Below the pieces are notes generated by a model. The model was not told where the DNA came from. It saw nothing but the letters and a program-made list of their open reading frames with translations, and did no database searches. From Pleomorphomonas carboxyditropha (GTDB taxonomy: Bacteria; Pseudomonadota; Alphaproteobacteria; Rhizobiales; Pleomorphomonadaceae), in the NCBI RefSeq assembly GCF_002770725.1, contig NZ_NQVN01000010.1, positions 117,403 to 181,402 of the forward strand: a stretch of DNA of 64,000 nucleotides, written 5' to 3'. This document shows, piece by piece, positions 1 to 7,579 of the stretch (position 1 is its first letter; the number at the start of each line of letters is the position of its first letter). The position numbers and the translations under genes were made by a program.

Positions 1-131
1 CCCCTATGGACGCACCGTTCACCTTCCATCCACTAGAGTAATATGGCGAAAGATGGAATCGTCTTCGCCGGGCGTTATATTCATCGGTCGGCATGCCGGT
101 CGTCCTGACGGCGTCGGAACGGAGTGAAAGG

Positions 132-662
132 ATGGACGCGAGCATCTGGGTGTTCGGCTACGGCTCGCTGATGTGGAACCCCGGCTTTCCCTATCTCAGG
201 TCGATGCAGGCGCGGATGCACGGCGTCCGCCGCGCCCTCTGCATTCGCTCGACGCATTATCGCGGCACGCCCGAAAGCCCCGGTCTGGTGTTCGGCCTCG
301 ACCGCGGCGGCTCCTGTCATGGCGTCGCCTTCGAGGTCGCGGACGCCGACCGCGAGGCGGTGATCGCCTACCTCAGGGCGCGCGAGCAGATTTCCATGGT
401 TTACCACGAGGTCGTCCGGCCGGCGCGGCTTTCGAGCGGCGAGACGGTGGGGGCGCTGGTCTACGTCGCCAATCAGGGGCACGAACAATATGCCGGCGGC
501 CTCGGCTTCGAGGAAATGCTCGCCATTATCCGCCGCAGCGCCGGCGAGATGGGGCCGAATCGCGACTACGTCACGGCGACGCTCCGGCGCCTGCAGGACA
601 TGGGCATCCGCGATCAGGCGCTGGAACGGGTGGTCCTGGCGCTCACGATGCCGGGGCCGTGA
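132..662 (+). CDS. ChaC-like gamma-glutamylcyclotransferase
   Basis: The 176-residue product matches the ChaC/GGCT family, which cleaves the gamma-glutamyl bond of glutathione (or gamma-glutamyl peptides) to release 5-oxoproline in the cytosol. The substrate-loop signature YGSLMW lies at residues 10-15, and the likely catalytic glutamate is in the LRARE segment at residue 85. An upstream in-frame ATG at 93 exists. I chose 132 because it is preceded by GGAGTGAAAGG and because the family begins right before the VFGYGSL strand. The gene stands alone and overlaps the end of the convergent plsC gene by 20 bases. Family assignment is firm; the exact substrate is inferred. Confidence 0.88.
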   Translation: MDASIWVFGYGSLMWNPGFPYLRSMQARMHGVRRALCIRSTHYRGTPESPGLVFGLDRGGSCHGVAFEVADADREAVIAYLRAREQISMVYHEVVRPARLSSGETVGALVYVANQGHEQYAGGLGFEEMLAIIRRSAGEMGPNRDYVTATLRRLQDMGIRDQALERVVLALTMPGP

Positions 663-1419
663 GCTCGGCGACCCGCGCGCGCGCCGTCGCCGGCAGGTCG
701 TCTCCCCGCCTCGCCGCCTCGACCAGCAGCCGGTCGCAGGCCGCCTCGATGTCGCTCTCCAGCCTCTGGAACATGTCGCGCGGCTTGAGGCCGGGCGGGA
801 TCGGCTCCAGGAACTCGACGACGATGGTGCCGCGCCGGTGGACGCGCGCCTTGCGCGGCCAGACGGCGCCGGCGTTGTGGGCGACCGGCAGCACCGGCGC
901 GTCGACCGACTTGTAGATCTGGGCGATGCCCTGCTTGTAGTCCGGCCGGGCGCCGGCCTCGGCGCGCGTTCCTTCCGGAAAGATGATCACCTGCCGGCCG
1001 GCGGCGACGGCGGCGCGGGTCCCCTCGATGACCTTTCTCAGGGCGGCGGTGGGGCTGCCGCGATCGATGGCGATGTTGCCGGCGAGCTTCAGCCACCAGC
1101 CGAACACCGGAATCCAGGTCAGCTCCCGCTTCAGGATGAAGGCGGGGTCGGCGAGCAACGGCACCAGCGCCAGCGTCTCGAAGGTCGACTGGTGCTTGGA
1201 GGCCAGGATGAAGCCACCCGGCGGGATGCGCTCGAGGTGACGGTATTCGTGGTGCGTGCCGGTGATCAGGCTGTGCAGGCGGATCAGCGTCGAGGTCCAG
1301 GCCTTCACGACGATCATCACACCCCGGTGGCCGCCGAGCGCGAAGGGGGCGCCGGCAATGGCCATGACGGCGGTCACCGAGAAGAAGGCGAAGCTGTAGA
1401 GGTAGGAACGGATCAGCAT
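643..1419 (-). CDS. plsC: 1-acyl-sn-glycerol-3-phosphate acyltransferase
   Basis: A 258-residue membrane acyltransferase of the PlsC family, which makes phosphatidic acid from lysophosphatidic acid in the inner membrane. The N-terminus is a hydrophobic anchor (about residues 8-30). The catalytic block is HQSTFE at 76-81, an HX4E variant of the usual HX4D, and FPEGTR is at 147-152. The reading frame stays open upstream through the tandem palindromes to 1581, but that extension is repeat-derived. The ATG at 1419 (MLIRSYLYSF) fits family starts. It lies downstream of ydcF on the same strand, separated by the repeat block. Lysophosphatidate is the probable substrate, but related acyl acceptors cannot be excluded. 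Confidence 0.88.
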   Translation of the reverse strand: MLIRSYLYSFAFFSVTAVMAIAGAPFALGGHRGVMIVVKAWTSTLIRLHSLITGTHHEYRHLERIPPGGFILASKHQSTFETLALVPLLADPAFILKRELTWIPVFGWWLKLAGNIAIDRGSPTAALRKVIEGTRAAVAAGRQVIIFPEGTRAEAGARPDYKQGIAQIYKSVDAPVLPVAHNAGAVWPRKARVHRRGTIVVEFLEPIPPGLKPRDMFQRLESDIEAACDRLLVEAARRGDDLPATARARVAELTAPAS

Positions 1420-1455
1420 GGATCGTCTTCCGGCATGAGCGGTCTCTCGTTCAGC

Positions 1456-1621
1456 GCATCCGCTTGTCCGAAAAGTCTCGCAACTTTTCGGGCGGATGCG
1501 TTGGTTTCCCCCTTGCGCATCCGCTTGTCCGAAAAGTCTCACAACTTTTCGGGCGGATGCGTTGGCTTCCTCCTTGCGCATCCGCTTGTCCGAAAAGTCT
1601 CACAACTTTTCGGGCGGATGC
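1456..1621. repeat. three tandem 44-bp palindromes, 61-bp period
   Basis: Three nearly identical 44-bp units lie at 1456-1499, 1517-1560 and 1578-1621, exactly 61 bases apart. Each can fold into a long hairpin: the outer arms are GCATCCGC and GCGGATGC, the inner arms CCGAAAAGT and AACTTTTCGG, around a short loop. The first copy differs from the others by one loop base. They fill the gap between the ydcF stop codon and plsC, and the last unit ends two bases before that stop codon. They could act as terminators or RNA stabilisers. They look like a variant of the hairpins at 6859-6904 and 12461-12505. Confidence 0.93.
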
Positions 1622-1622
1622 G

Positions 1623-2321
1623 TCAGCCGAAAGTCCCGCCGACGAGTTCGGCGAGACCGTCGACGCCGCCGAGCGACAGGCGGAGGCGCGTTGCCGTATA
1701 CTTCAGGTATTCCTGCAGGAGAAGCAGGATCACGCTCCGGTCCTCCGACCAGTTGCCGAGCGTCAGGCCGGGCCGGGTCACCGGATAGGGGATGAGGCGA
1801 ATGTCCGGCATAGCGTGCGACAGCTCCAGCATGGAGCGCGGCATGTGGTAGGCGGACGTGACGACGATCAGCGATAGGAAGCCGTTGCGGCGCGCCCACT
1901 TGGCCGTTTCGAGGGCGTTGCCGATGGTGTTGGCGGCCCGGCGATCGAGATCGACGCAGCAGGCCATCATGTCCGGTTCCGCCTCGACCATGCGCCCCAG
2001 CCGGGTTGCCGAGGTGTCGGGGTGGACGCCGGAGATCAGCAGGCGCCGCGCCTTGCCGGCGGTCATCAGCTCGATGGCGCCGGTGATGCGCTCGGCGCCG
2101 CCGGTGAGCACGACAATGCCGTCGGCGGCGAGCGGCGACGGCGTCTGATAGTTGACGATGGTGTCGACGAAACGGAAGAAGCCGCCGAAGAAGAAGCCGC
2201 TGCCGATGAGCAGCGCGGCGGCAACGATGACGCCGATCGCGCGGCGCGCACGCGTGCGCTCGCCGAAGGCATGCTGGGGGCCGCCGGCTGTCTCTCTCGC
2301 GGGAGCAGACGATTCCATCAT
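1623..2321 (-). CDS. YdcF-like (DUF218) membrane protein
   Basis: A 232-residue protein of the YdcF/SanA (DUF218) group. It has a positively charged N-terminus, one membrane segment (about residues 28-50) and a globular domain probably on the periplasmic side. Family features visible are the strand-turn DGIVVLTGGAERI (67-79), the basic LISGVHPDT segment and the ASNALETA-like helix that begins with NTIGNALETAKW. Family members are linked to envelope barrier function, but the biochemical activity is not settled. It lies between ftsX and plsC on the same strand, in an envelope-related cluster. Two adjacent ATG codons leave the start uncertain by one residue. Confidence 0.82.
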   Translation of the reverse strand: MMESSAPARETAGGPQHAFGERTRARRAIGVIVAAALLIGSGFFFGGFFRFVDTIVNYQTPSPLAADGIVVLTGGAERITGAIELMTAGKARRLLISGVHPDTSATRLGRMVEAEPDMMACCVDLDRRAANTIGNALETAKWARRNGFLSLIVVTSAYHMPRSMLELSHAMPDIRLIPYPVTRPGLTLGNWSEDRSVILLLLQEYLKYTATRLRLSLGGVDGLAELVGGTFG

Positions 2322-2381
2322 GACGTCATTCTAGAAAATCGGCCGGCGGTTGACAAATCCGGGTCTTTTCTGCCGGGCCCG

Positions 2382-3350
2382 TCAATCGAGCGCCGACAGC
2401 GACCTGCGCACGGCAAGGCGCGAGGTGAGCGCCGTCAGGAGCGCCACCGCCACGACGAGGGCCAGCACCAGGCCATAGGCGGTGCCCGGCAGCTCGAAGT
2501 GGCCGAACAGCGCCTCGATCTGGTCGGCGCCGGGCCGGCCGGCCGACCCGCCGATCGCCCAGGCGGCGATGGCCATGGCCAGCAGCGCCAGCGCGCCGCC
2601 GATGGTGCCGCCTTCGACGCCGAACAGCAGGAAGCGGCGCTGGAACTGGCCGGCGATGAAGCGGTCCTCCGCGCCGCAGAAGTGCAGCACCTCGATGACG
2701 TCGCGGTTTCCCGCCATGGCGGCGCGCGTCGCGAACACCACCGAGAGCACGAGGGCGACCAGCATCAGCGTCATCAGGCCGATGCCGGCGAACACCATGG
2801 AAGAGGCCATGGCCGACAGGCGGTCGACCCAGAGCGCGTGGTCGTCGACGCTGCCGCCCCTGATTTGCCGGCCGACCGCGTCGGCGAGCGCCTTGACGTC
2901 GAAGGAAGAGGCGTCGTCGATCGAAACGACGACCAGGCGAGGCACCGGCAGGGCGGAAAGGTCGGTGCCCGGCCCGAGCCATGGCTCCAGCAGCCGCTGC
3001 GTCTCGGCGTCGCTGAGGCCGCGGGCGCCGCCGACGCCGGAGAATTCCTGGGCCAGCGCCACCGCCTTGTCGACTTCGTCGTTGATCGCGACGCCGTCGA
3101 GCGGCCTGACCTCGATGGTCACCTCGCGGCCGATGTCGGACGCCCAGGCGTCGGCGGCCCGGTCGATCACCGAGACGACGGCAATGGTGAAGCCGGCAAG
3201 GAAGGTCATGATGGCGATGACCAGCACCAGCGTGCGGCCGGCGATGGCCTGTGGCGGCACGATCGGCGAGGCGTTGGCCGCGTCGGCGCCCGCTCTGGCC
3301 GCTTTGGGAACGGCGGCGGTTCTGGTGCGCTTGGGGACCGCCGTCTTCAT
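2382..3350 (-). CDS. ftsX: cell division ABC transporter permease FtsX
   Basis: The 322-residue permease partner of FtsE. In the divisome, FtsEX couples ATP hydrolysis to activation of peptidoglycan amidases at the septum. The chain has a basic, alanine-rich cytoplasmic tail, a first membrane helix at about 40-62, an extracytoplasmic domain of about 110 residues and three further helices in the C-terminal half, the FtsX topology. Its ATG overlaps the ftsE stop codon in an ATGA junction (3347-3350), so the two genes are translationally coupled. The order ftsE-ftsX is standard. The sequence itself is poorly conserved, as is usual for alphaproteobacterial FtsX. Confidence 0.9.
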   Translation of the reverse strand: MKTAVPKRTRTAAVPKAARAGADAANASPIVPPQAIAGRTLVLVIAIMTFLAGFTIAVVSVIDRAADAWASDIGREVTIEVRPLDGVAINDEVDKAVALAQEFSGVGGARGLSDAETQRLLEPWLGPGTDLSALPVPRLVVVSIDDASSFDVKALADAVGRQIRGGSVDDHALWVDRLSAMASSMVFAGIGLMTLMLVALVLSVVFATRAAMAGNRDVIEVLHFCGAEDRFIAGQFQRRFLLFGVEGGTIGGALALLAMAIAAWAIGGSAGRPGADQIEALFGHFELPGTAYGLVLALVVAVALLTALTSRLAVRRSLSALD

Positions 3351-4006
3351 TCGTAGATCTCGAGATGGCCGCCTTCGATGACCATGCGACGGGCGTCGAG
3401 CTGGTCCATCAGGCCGATGTCGTGGGTGGCGATGAGCACGGCGGTGCCCAGGCGGTTCAGTTCCAGGAAAAGGCGCAGCAGGCGGCGGGCGAGCGGCGGG
3501 TCGACGTTGCCGGTCGGCTCGTCGGCGAGCAGGAATTCCGGCTTGGTGATCAGCGCGCGGGCGATGGCGGCCCGCTGCTTCTCGCCGCCCGACAGCACCG
3601 GCGGGTAAACGTGCTTGCGATCGCCGAGGCCGACCCAATCCAGGAGGTCGGCGACGTCGGCGCGATAGCTCGCCTCGTCCTTGCCCAGCACGCGGTAGGG
3701 CAGCGCCACGTTCTCGTAGGTGGTGAGATGGTCGAGCAGGCGGAAGTCCTGGAAGACGACGCCGATGCGGCGGCGCAACGCCGGCATGTCGGCGCGCCGC
3801 AGAAGGGCGGTGTCCTTGCCGAAGATGGAGATGAGGCCGCGCGTCGGCTTGAGGTTGAGGAACAGCAACCGGATCAGGGTGGTCTTGCCGGCGCCGGAGG
3901 GGCCGGTCAGGAACTGGAACGAATGAGGGGCGATCGAGAACGTCAGATCGCTCAGCACCTCCCGCCCCGTTCCATAGCGGAGACCGACATTTTCAAACCT
4001 GATCAT
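3347..4006 (-). CDS. ftsE: cell division ATP-binding protein FtsE
   Basis: A 219-residue ABC ATPase that drives FtsX. Walker A is GPSGAGKT at 35-42, the ABC signature LSGGEKQRAAIARAL follows, and Walker B reads FLLADEPTGNVD with the H-loop in ATHDIGL. The reading frame continues upstream to 4093, but that part is translation of the tandem repeats. The ATG at 4006 starts MIRFENV, the normal family N-terminus. The gene heads a minus-strand operon with ftsX. Its upstream region is taken up by the repeat block, and a CtrA-type box lies 480 bases away, so any CtrA control of ftsE would need a long leader. Confidence 0.94.
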   Translation of the reverse strand: MIRFENVGLRYGTGREVLSDLTFSIAPHSFQFLTGPSGAGKTTLIRLLFLNLKPTRGLISIFGKDTALLRRADMPALRRRIGVVFQDFRLLDHLTTYENVALPYRVLGKDEASYRADVADLLDWVGLGDRKHVYPPVLSGGEKQRAAIARALITKPEFLLADEPTGNVDPPLARRLLRLFLELNRLGTAVLIATHDIGLMDQLDARRMVIEGGHLEIYE

Positions 4007-4017
4007 GTTTCTTTTCT

Positions 4018-4418
4018 GCCTCAGTCGCCGGCGGGCCTCCGGCCCTTGGCTTCCGCTCCGCGCGGCGCCGCTTGGCGCCGGAAGCCGCTTCACGCGGCTT
4101 CTTGTTCTTTGCCTCAGTCGCCGGCGGGCCTCCGGCCCTTGGCTTTACGCTCCGCTTTTCGTCTTTCGGGGCTTCGTCCCGAAAGACCCGCTCCGCGCGG
4201 CGCCGCTTGGCGCCGGAAGCCGCGCGTGCGGCTTCTTGTGTTTTCCAGCCTCAGTCGCCGGCGGGCCTCCGGCCCTTGGCTTCCGCTCCGCTTTCCGTCT
4301 TTCGGGGCTTCGTCCCGAAAGACCCGCTCCGCGCGGCGCCGCTTGGCGCCGGAAGCCGCGCGTGCGGCTTCTTGTTTTTTCCCGCCTCAGTCGCCGACGG
4401 GCCTCCGGCCCTTGGCTT
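4018..4418. repeat. tandem 136-137-bp intergenic repeat block
   Basis: Four copies of a 35-base segment beginning GCCTCAGTCGCCGGCGGGCC occur at 4018, 4111, 4248 and 4384. The spacings of 137 and 136 define a full unit repeated twice, plus a shorter first spacer of 93. Between the cores are hairpin-forming stretches, including GTCTTTCGGG/CCCGAAAGAC around a short loop and GGCGCCGCTTGGCGCC. The block fills most of the 598-base divergent gap between ftsE and the zinc-ribbon gene. It is open in several frames, giving spurious periodic peptides. The role is unknown; expansion by slippage or unequal recombination is likely. Confidence 0.92.
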
Positions 4419-4484
4419 TCGATTTGCGCCTTCTTGTCGTTGGCATGGCCCCAGACCTCATAATTGATGTTGCCGCCCTTGTCC

Positions 4485-4499
4485 TTAACGTTTCATTAA
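4485..4499. promoter_or_regulatory. candidate CtrA binding box
   Basis: A perfect TTAA-N7-TTAA motif (TTAACGTTTCATTAA), the consensus for the alphaproteobacterial cell-cycle regulator CtrA. It lies 106 bases upstream of the zinc-ribbon gene start and in the same divergent gap as ftsE. The motif is AT-rich in very GC-rich DNA, and the only other perfect example I found is at 27741. Binding is inferred. Confidence 0.6.
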
Positions 4500-4604
4500 G
4501 CATGTTGCCGCCATCCCTTGGAAAAGCCACCGCGGCGGTGCAGGAGGCGCGTCGTCCGCCTCTTTCCAGAGGAATCCCGGCCGGCGGCCGATCGGGGGCC
4601 GAAG

Positions 4605-5615
4605 ATGAGAATTGTCTGCCCCGCCTGCGAGACGGGGTACCAGATTGCCGACGGCACGCTCGGCGTCACCGGCCGCAAGGTGCGGTGCGCCCGTTGCGGC
4701 ACCGTCTGGCATGCCACGCCGAACGATTATCCCGAAGCGCCGATCGCCGCCGTCCCCGTGGCGCGGACGCTGGACGGCGGACCCGAGCCCAGCGAGGACG
4801 AGTGGCGGGACGCCATTGCCGGCGACGGCCCCGGCAGCACCTTCGACGCCGAGGCGCCGTCTGCCGACCGGGGCGGCAACGACCAGTCGGCGATCGACGA
4901 TCTGTTCGCGTCCGGTCCCGCCGAAAACGACGTGGCCGAGGCGGTCGCCGACGAGGATCCGGCGAGCGGCAACGATCAGTCGGCGGTCGACGACCTGTTC
5001 GCCGCCGGGCCGGCCGAAGAGAGGATCGAGACGGCACTGGACGACGAGGCGCCGCCGCCGGTCGCCGCCGACGCCTCTCCCACCATCGACGCGCCGCCGG
5101 CCGGTTTCGAGCGCCGCCGCCGCAAGGCGCGCGGCAAGGCCGGACGGGGCGCTTCGACCATCGTGATGATCGACCGGCACCTGTCGACGCCGGTCGCCTC
5201 GGCGTTGCTGATCGGCTTCCTTGTGCTGTTCTGCGTGGTCGCCGTGGTCGGCCGCGAAAGGATCGTGGCGACTTTTCCCGATTTCGCCGGCATCTACGAA
5301 CTGATCGGCCTCAAGGTCAATCTGCGCGGCCTCGACTTCCAGGGCGTGGTCGCCCGCCAGGAGATGGACGGCTCGACGCCGGTGCTGGTGGTGGAAGGCG
5401 ACGTCATCAACCTCGACAGCGAATCCAAGGGCTTGCCGGCCGTCCGCGTCACGCTGAAATCGTCGACCGGCCGCGACGTCTATGCCTGGAACTACACGCT
5501 GCCGCAGCGCAACATCGACCAGATGGGCAAGGTGCACTTCAAGACGCGGCTGCTGGCGCCGCCGGAAGCGTCGGTGACCGTGGAAGTCCGGTTTACAGAC
5601 CAGCATCAGCCGTAA
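4605..5615 (+). CDS. MJ0042-type zinc-ribbon membrane protein
   Basis: A 336-residue protein. The N-terminus has two CxxC pairs (Cys5/Cys8 and Cys28/Cys31) in the zjr-type MJ0042 zinc ribbon. Then comes a long acidic, probably disordered region with two copies of NDQSA[IV]DDLFA[SA]GPAE (residues 92-107 and 123-138). A basic stretch (169-182), one membrane helix (about 197-217) and a C-terminal domain of about 115 residues follow. The ATG at 4605 is chosen because zinc-ribbon proteins start directly at the first cysteine pair. The function is not established. It sits next to ftsEX and downstream of a CtrA-type box, which suggests a cell-envelope or cell-cycle role, but this is inference. Confidence 0.8.
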   Translation: MRIVCPACETGYQIADGTLGVTGRKVRCARCGTVWHATPNDYPEAPIAAVPVARTLDGGPEPSEDEWRDAIAGDGPGSTFDAEAPSADRGGNDQSAIDDLFASGPAENDVAEAVADEDPASGNDQSAVDDLFAAGPAEERIETALDDEAPPPVAADASPTIDAPPAGFERRRRKARGKAGRGASTIVMIDRHLSTPVASALLIGFLVLFCVVAVVGRERIVATFPDFAGIYELIGLKVNLRGLDFQGVVARQEMDGSTPVLVVEGDVINLDSESKGLPAVRVTLKSSTGRDVYAWNYTLPQRNIDQMGKVHFKTRLLAPPEASVTVEVRFTDQHQP

Positions 5616-5726
5616 TATAGCTCCGCGCGAAAGCGGCCGGGGCGGCGACGGTTCCGGATGCGCGCCCTTGCCAGTCCGTGGCGGATCGGGGCTCATCGAC
5701 CGTCGCGCGCTCATGAGGAGACCGGG

Positions 5727-6257
5727 ATGACGGGCAGGACCATCGACGTGCTGTTTTCGGAAGAGGCGATCGCCACGCGCATCGACGCCATGGCCAAGGA
5801 GATCGCCGCCGCCCGGCCCGACGATCTGATGGTGATCGCCATTCTCAAGGGCAGCTTCATGTTCGCCGCCGACCTCCTGCGCGCCCTGCATCGCGAGGGC
5901 CTCGAGCCGCAGGTGGAGTTCATGATGCTGTCGAGCTACGGCACGGGCACCACGTCGTCCGGCATCGTCAAGATCATCCGCGATATCGATACCGACGTCG
6001 CCGGGCGCTCGGTGCTGATCATCGACGACATCCTGGAGTCGGGCCGGACGCTGGCCTTCGCGCGGCGCCTCACCGAGGATCGCGGGGCGAAGGAGGTCAA
6101 GGTGGCGGTGCTGCTCGACAAGCCGGGCAAGCGCAAGGCGGAGATCGAGGCCGACATCGTCGGCTTCTCCTGCGCCGACGTGTTCGTGGTCGGCTATGGC
6201 ATGGACGCGGCCCACGCCTATCGCCAGTTGCCCTTCGTCGGCGTTGTCACCGGCTGA
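5727..6257 (+). CDS. hpt: hypoxanthine phosphoribosyltransferase
   Basis: A 176-residue type I phosphoribosyltransferase that converts hypoxanthine (and guanine) with PRPP to IMP (GMP). The PRPP-binding loop is VLIIDDILESGRTL, the flexible loop is SSYGTGT, and KGSFMFAADL matches the HPRT pyrophosphate loop. The ATG at 5727 follows GAGGAG at 5715-5720; an upstream in-frame ATG at 5658 would add 23 residues outside the family fold. It lies between the zinc-ribbon gene and cpdR on the same strand. It would recover hypoxanthine released by the nucleoside operon at 37.7-48 kb. Confidence 0.93.
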   Translation: MTGRTIDVLFSEEAIATRIDAMAKEIAAARPDDLMVIAILKGSFMFAADLLRALHREGLEPQVEFMMLSSYGTGTTSSGIVKIIRDIDTDVAGRSVLIIDDILESGRTLAFARRLTEDRGAKEVKVAVLLDKPGKRKAEIEADIVGFSCADVFVVGYGMDAAHAYRQLPFVGVVTG

Positions 6258-6343
6258 GTGCATCCATCTGGCACGAGCAATTCAGTTGTGTAACAATCAT
6301 ATGGAATTTGTTCTGATTCCAACGGGAGTGCCCGGGGGCGACC

Positions 6344-6733
6344 ATGGCGCGCATTCTGCTGACTGAGGACGACGAGTCGGTCCGGGCCTTCGTGAAGAGG
6401 GCGCTGGAACTCGATGGGCACGAGATCGTCGAGGCCGAGGATGGCGGCATCGCGCTGGAGATCCTCAATACGCGGCAGGACAGCTTCGATCTGCTGCTCT
6501 CCGACATCATGATGCCGGTGATGGACGGCATCGCACTGGCGCTTGCCGTCGCCCGCGACCATCCCGGTCTTCCCATCCTGCTGATGACCGGCTTCGCCGA
6601 CCAGCGCGAGCGCGCCTTCGGGCTCGACAGCCTGGTCAGCGACGTCGTGTCCAAGCCATTCACGCTGGCCGAAATTCGCGTCGCCGTGGCGCGGGCGCTG
6701 GTCGGACGCCCCGCCGCCGAAAAGATCGCCTGA
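6344..6733 (+). CDS. cpdR: CpdR-like single-domain response regulator
   Basis: A 129-residue receiver domain with no output domain. The acidic pocket is Asp9/Asp10, the phosphorylation site is Asp54 in LLLSDIMMP, and Thr82 and Lys104 (SKPF) are in place. The N-terminus MARILLTEDDESVR and the MTGFADQ stretch closely resemble Caulobacter CpdR. In that organism, unphosphorylated CpdR recruits ClpXP to the pole and primes degradation of CtrA and PdeA. The gene follows hpt and ends just before a RIME-type repeat. Assignment to CpdR rather than another stand-alone receiver rests on these similarities and on the length. Confidence 0.85.
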   Translation: MARILLTEDDESVRAFVKRALELDGHEIVEAEDGGIALEILNTRQDSFDLLLSDIMMPVMDGIALALAVARDHPGLPILLMTGFADQRERAFGLDSLVSDVVSKPFTLAEIRVAVARALVGRPAAEKIA

Positions 6734-6739
6734 GGCGAT

Positions 6740-6846
6740 CTAGAGCAATTTCAGCAAAAGTGGGAACCGGTTTTGCGTCCGAAATTGCGCCTATTCAAAG
6801 AGATAGAGCATTTTTGGCGAACCTGTTTTCGCTGGAAATGCTCTAG
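6740..6846. repeat. RIME-type bipartite palindromic element
   Basis: A 107-base element bounded by CTAG on both sides. It holds two palindromic modules: GCAATTTC...GAAATTGC (6744-6788 region) and AGAGCATTT...AAATGCTCT at the far end. They are joined by a linker with AAAGAGATAGAGC. It fills part of the convergent gap between cpdR and the adenosyltransferase. The plan matches the elements at 29642, 54948 and 63467, and resembles the RIME1 elements described in rhizobia. It may serve as a bidirectional terminator. Confidence 0.85.
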
Positions 6847-6858
6847 TCTTTTGTTCCC

Positions 6859-6904
6859 GCATCGGATTTGCCGAAAGCCGGAGTCCGCTTTCCGATCCGA
6901 TTGC
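6859..6904. repeat. dispersed GCATCGGA hairpin repeat
   Basis: A hairpin of about 46 bases with outer arms GCATCGGA and TCCGATTGC and inner arms CCGAAAGCCGG and CCGCTTTCCG. The preceding TCTTTTGTT is shared with the copy at 12461-12505. It sits directly after the RIME-type element in the same convergent gap. Confidence 0.8.
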
Positions 6905-6917
6905 TTTAGCCGGGCGA

Positions 6918-7499
6918 TCACTCCCGGTTCTGGCCGGGCACCCACAGCACGTCGCGGCCGCCAAGATCGTTGGCCCAGCGGCTCGCCACGAACAGGAAGT
7001 CGGACAGGCGGTTGAGATAGCGCACCGCTTCCGGGTTGATCGGCTCGCCCGCCGTGCGGGCCAGCTTCACCGCGGCCCGCTCGGCCCGCCGGCAGACGGT
7101 GCGCGCCATGTGCAGGTGCGCGGCGGCGGCGCTGCCGCCCGGCAGCACGAAGGTGGTGAGCGGCGCGAGGCCGCGGTTGAGATAGTCGATTTCCTTCTCG
7201 AGCCGCTCGACCTGGACGGACAGGATGCGCAGCGGCTCGAAAGCCGGCGGTTCGGGCGCTTCGGGTGTTGCCAGGTCGGCTCCGAGATCGAACAGATCGT
7301 TCTGGATGGCCCCCAGCATCAGGTCGAGGTCGGGATATTCGTCGACATGCAGGCGGGCGATGCCGATCGCCGCATTGGTCTCGTCGACACTGCCGATCGC
7401 TTCGAAACGCGGATCGTCCTTGGAGCGTCGCTCTCCGGTGGAAAGGCCGCTCGAGCCATCGTCGCCGGTGCGGGTGTAGATGCGATTGAGCCGAACCAT
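6918..7499 (-). CDS. PduO-type cob(I)alamin adenosyltransferase
   Basis: A 193-residue ATP:cob(I)alamin adenosyltransferase of the PduO family, which transfers the adenosyl group of ATP to reduced cobalamin. Visible signatures are RIYTRTGDDGSSGL near the N-terminus (ATP binding), SVDETNAAIGIAR, the FVLPGGS turn, the RTVCRRAERA helix and YLNRLSDFLF near the C-terminus. The ATG at 7499 follows AGGAGG. No other cobalamin gene is in the window, so it probably serves B12 salvage or a distant B12-dependent enzyme. It is convergent with cpdR across the repeats. Confidence 0.92.
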   Translation of the reverse strand: MVRLNRIYTRTGDDGSSGLSTGERRSKDDPRFEAIGSVDETNAAIGIARLHVDEYPDLDLMLGAIQNDLFDLGADLATPEAPEPPAFEPLRILSVQVERLEKEIDYLNRGLAPLTTFVLPGGSAAAAHLHMARTVCRRAERAAVKLARTAGEPINPEAVRYLNRLSDFLFVASRWANDLGGRDVLWVPGQNRE

Positions 7500-7579
7500 G
7501 TTGCCTCCTGGCGAAGCGTACCCCGCATATTCGCGTAGATGGAAGGGGCGCTCAATCCGTCATTGGGCGGCGGAGGTTG

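Noticed and set aside
4005..4467. Open frames of 131-152 codons with periodic peptides
   Set aside because: They are translations of the tandem repeat block in several frames, with no ribosome site or family.
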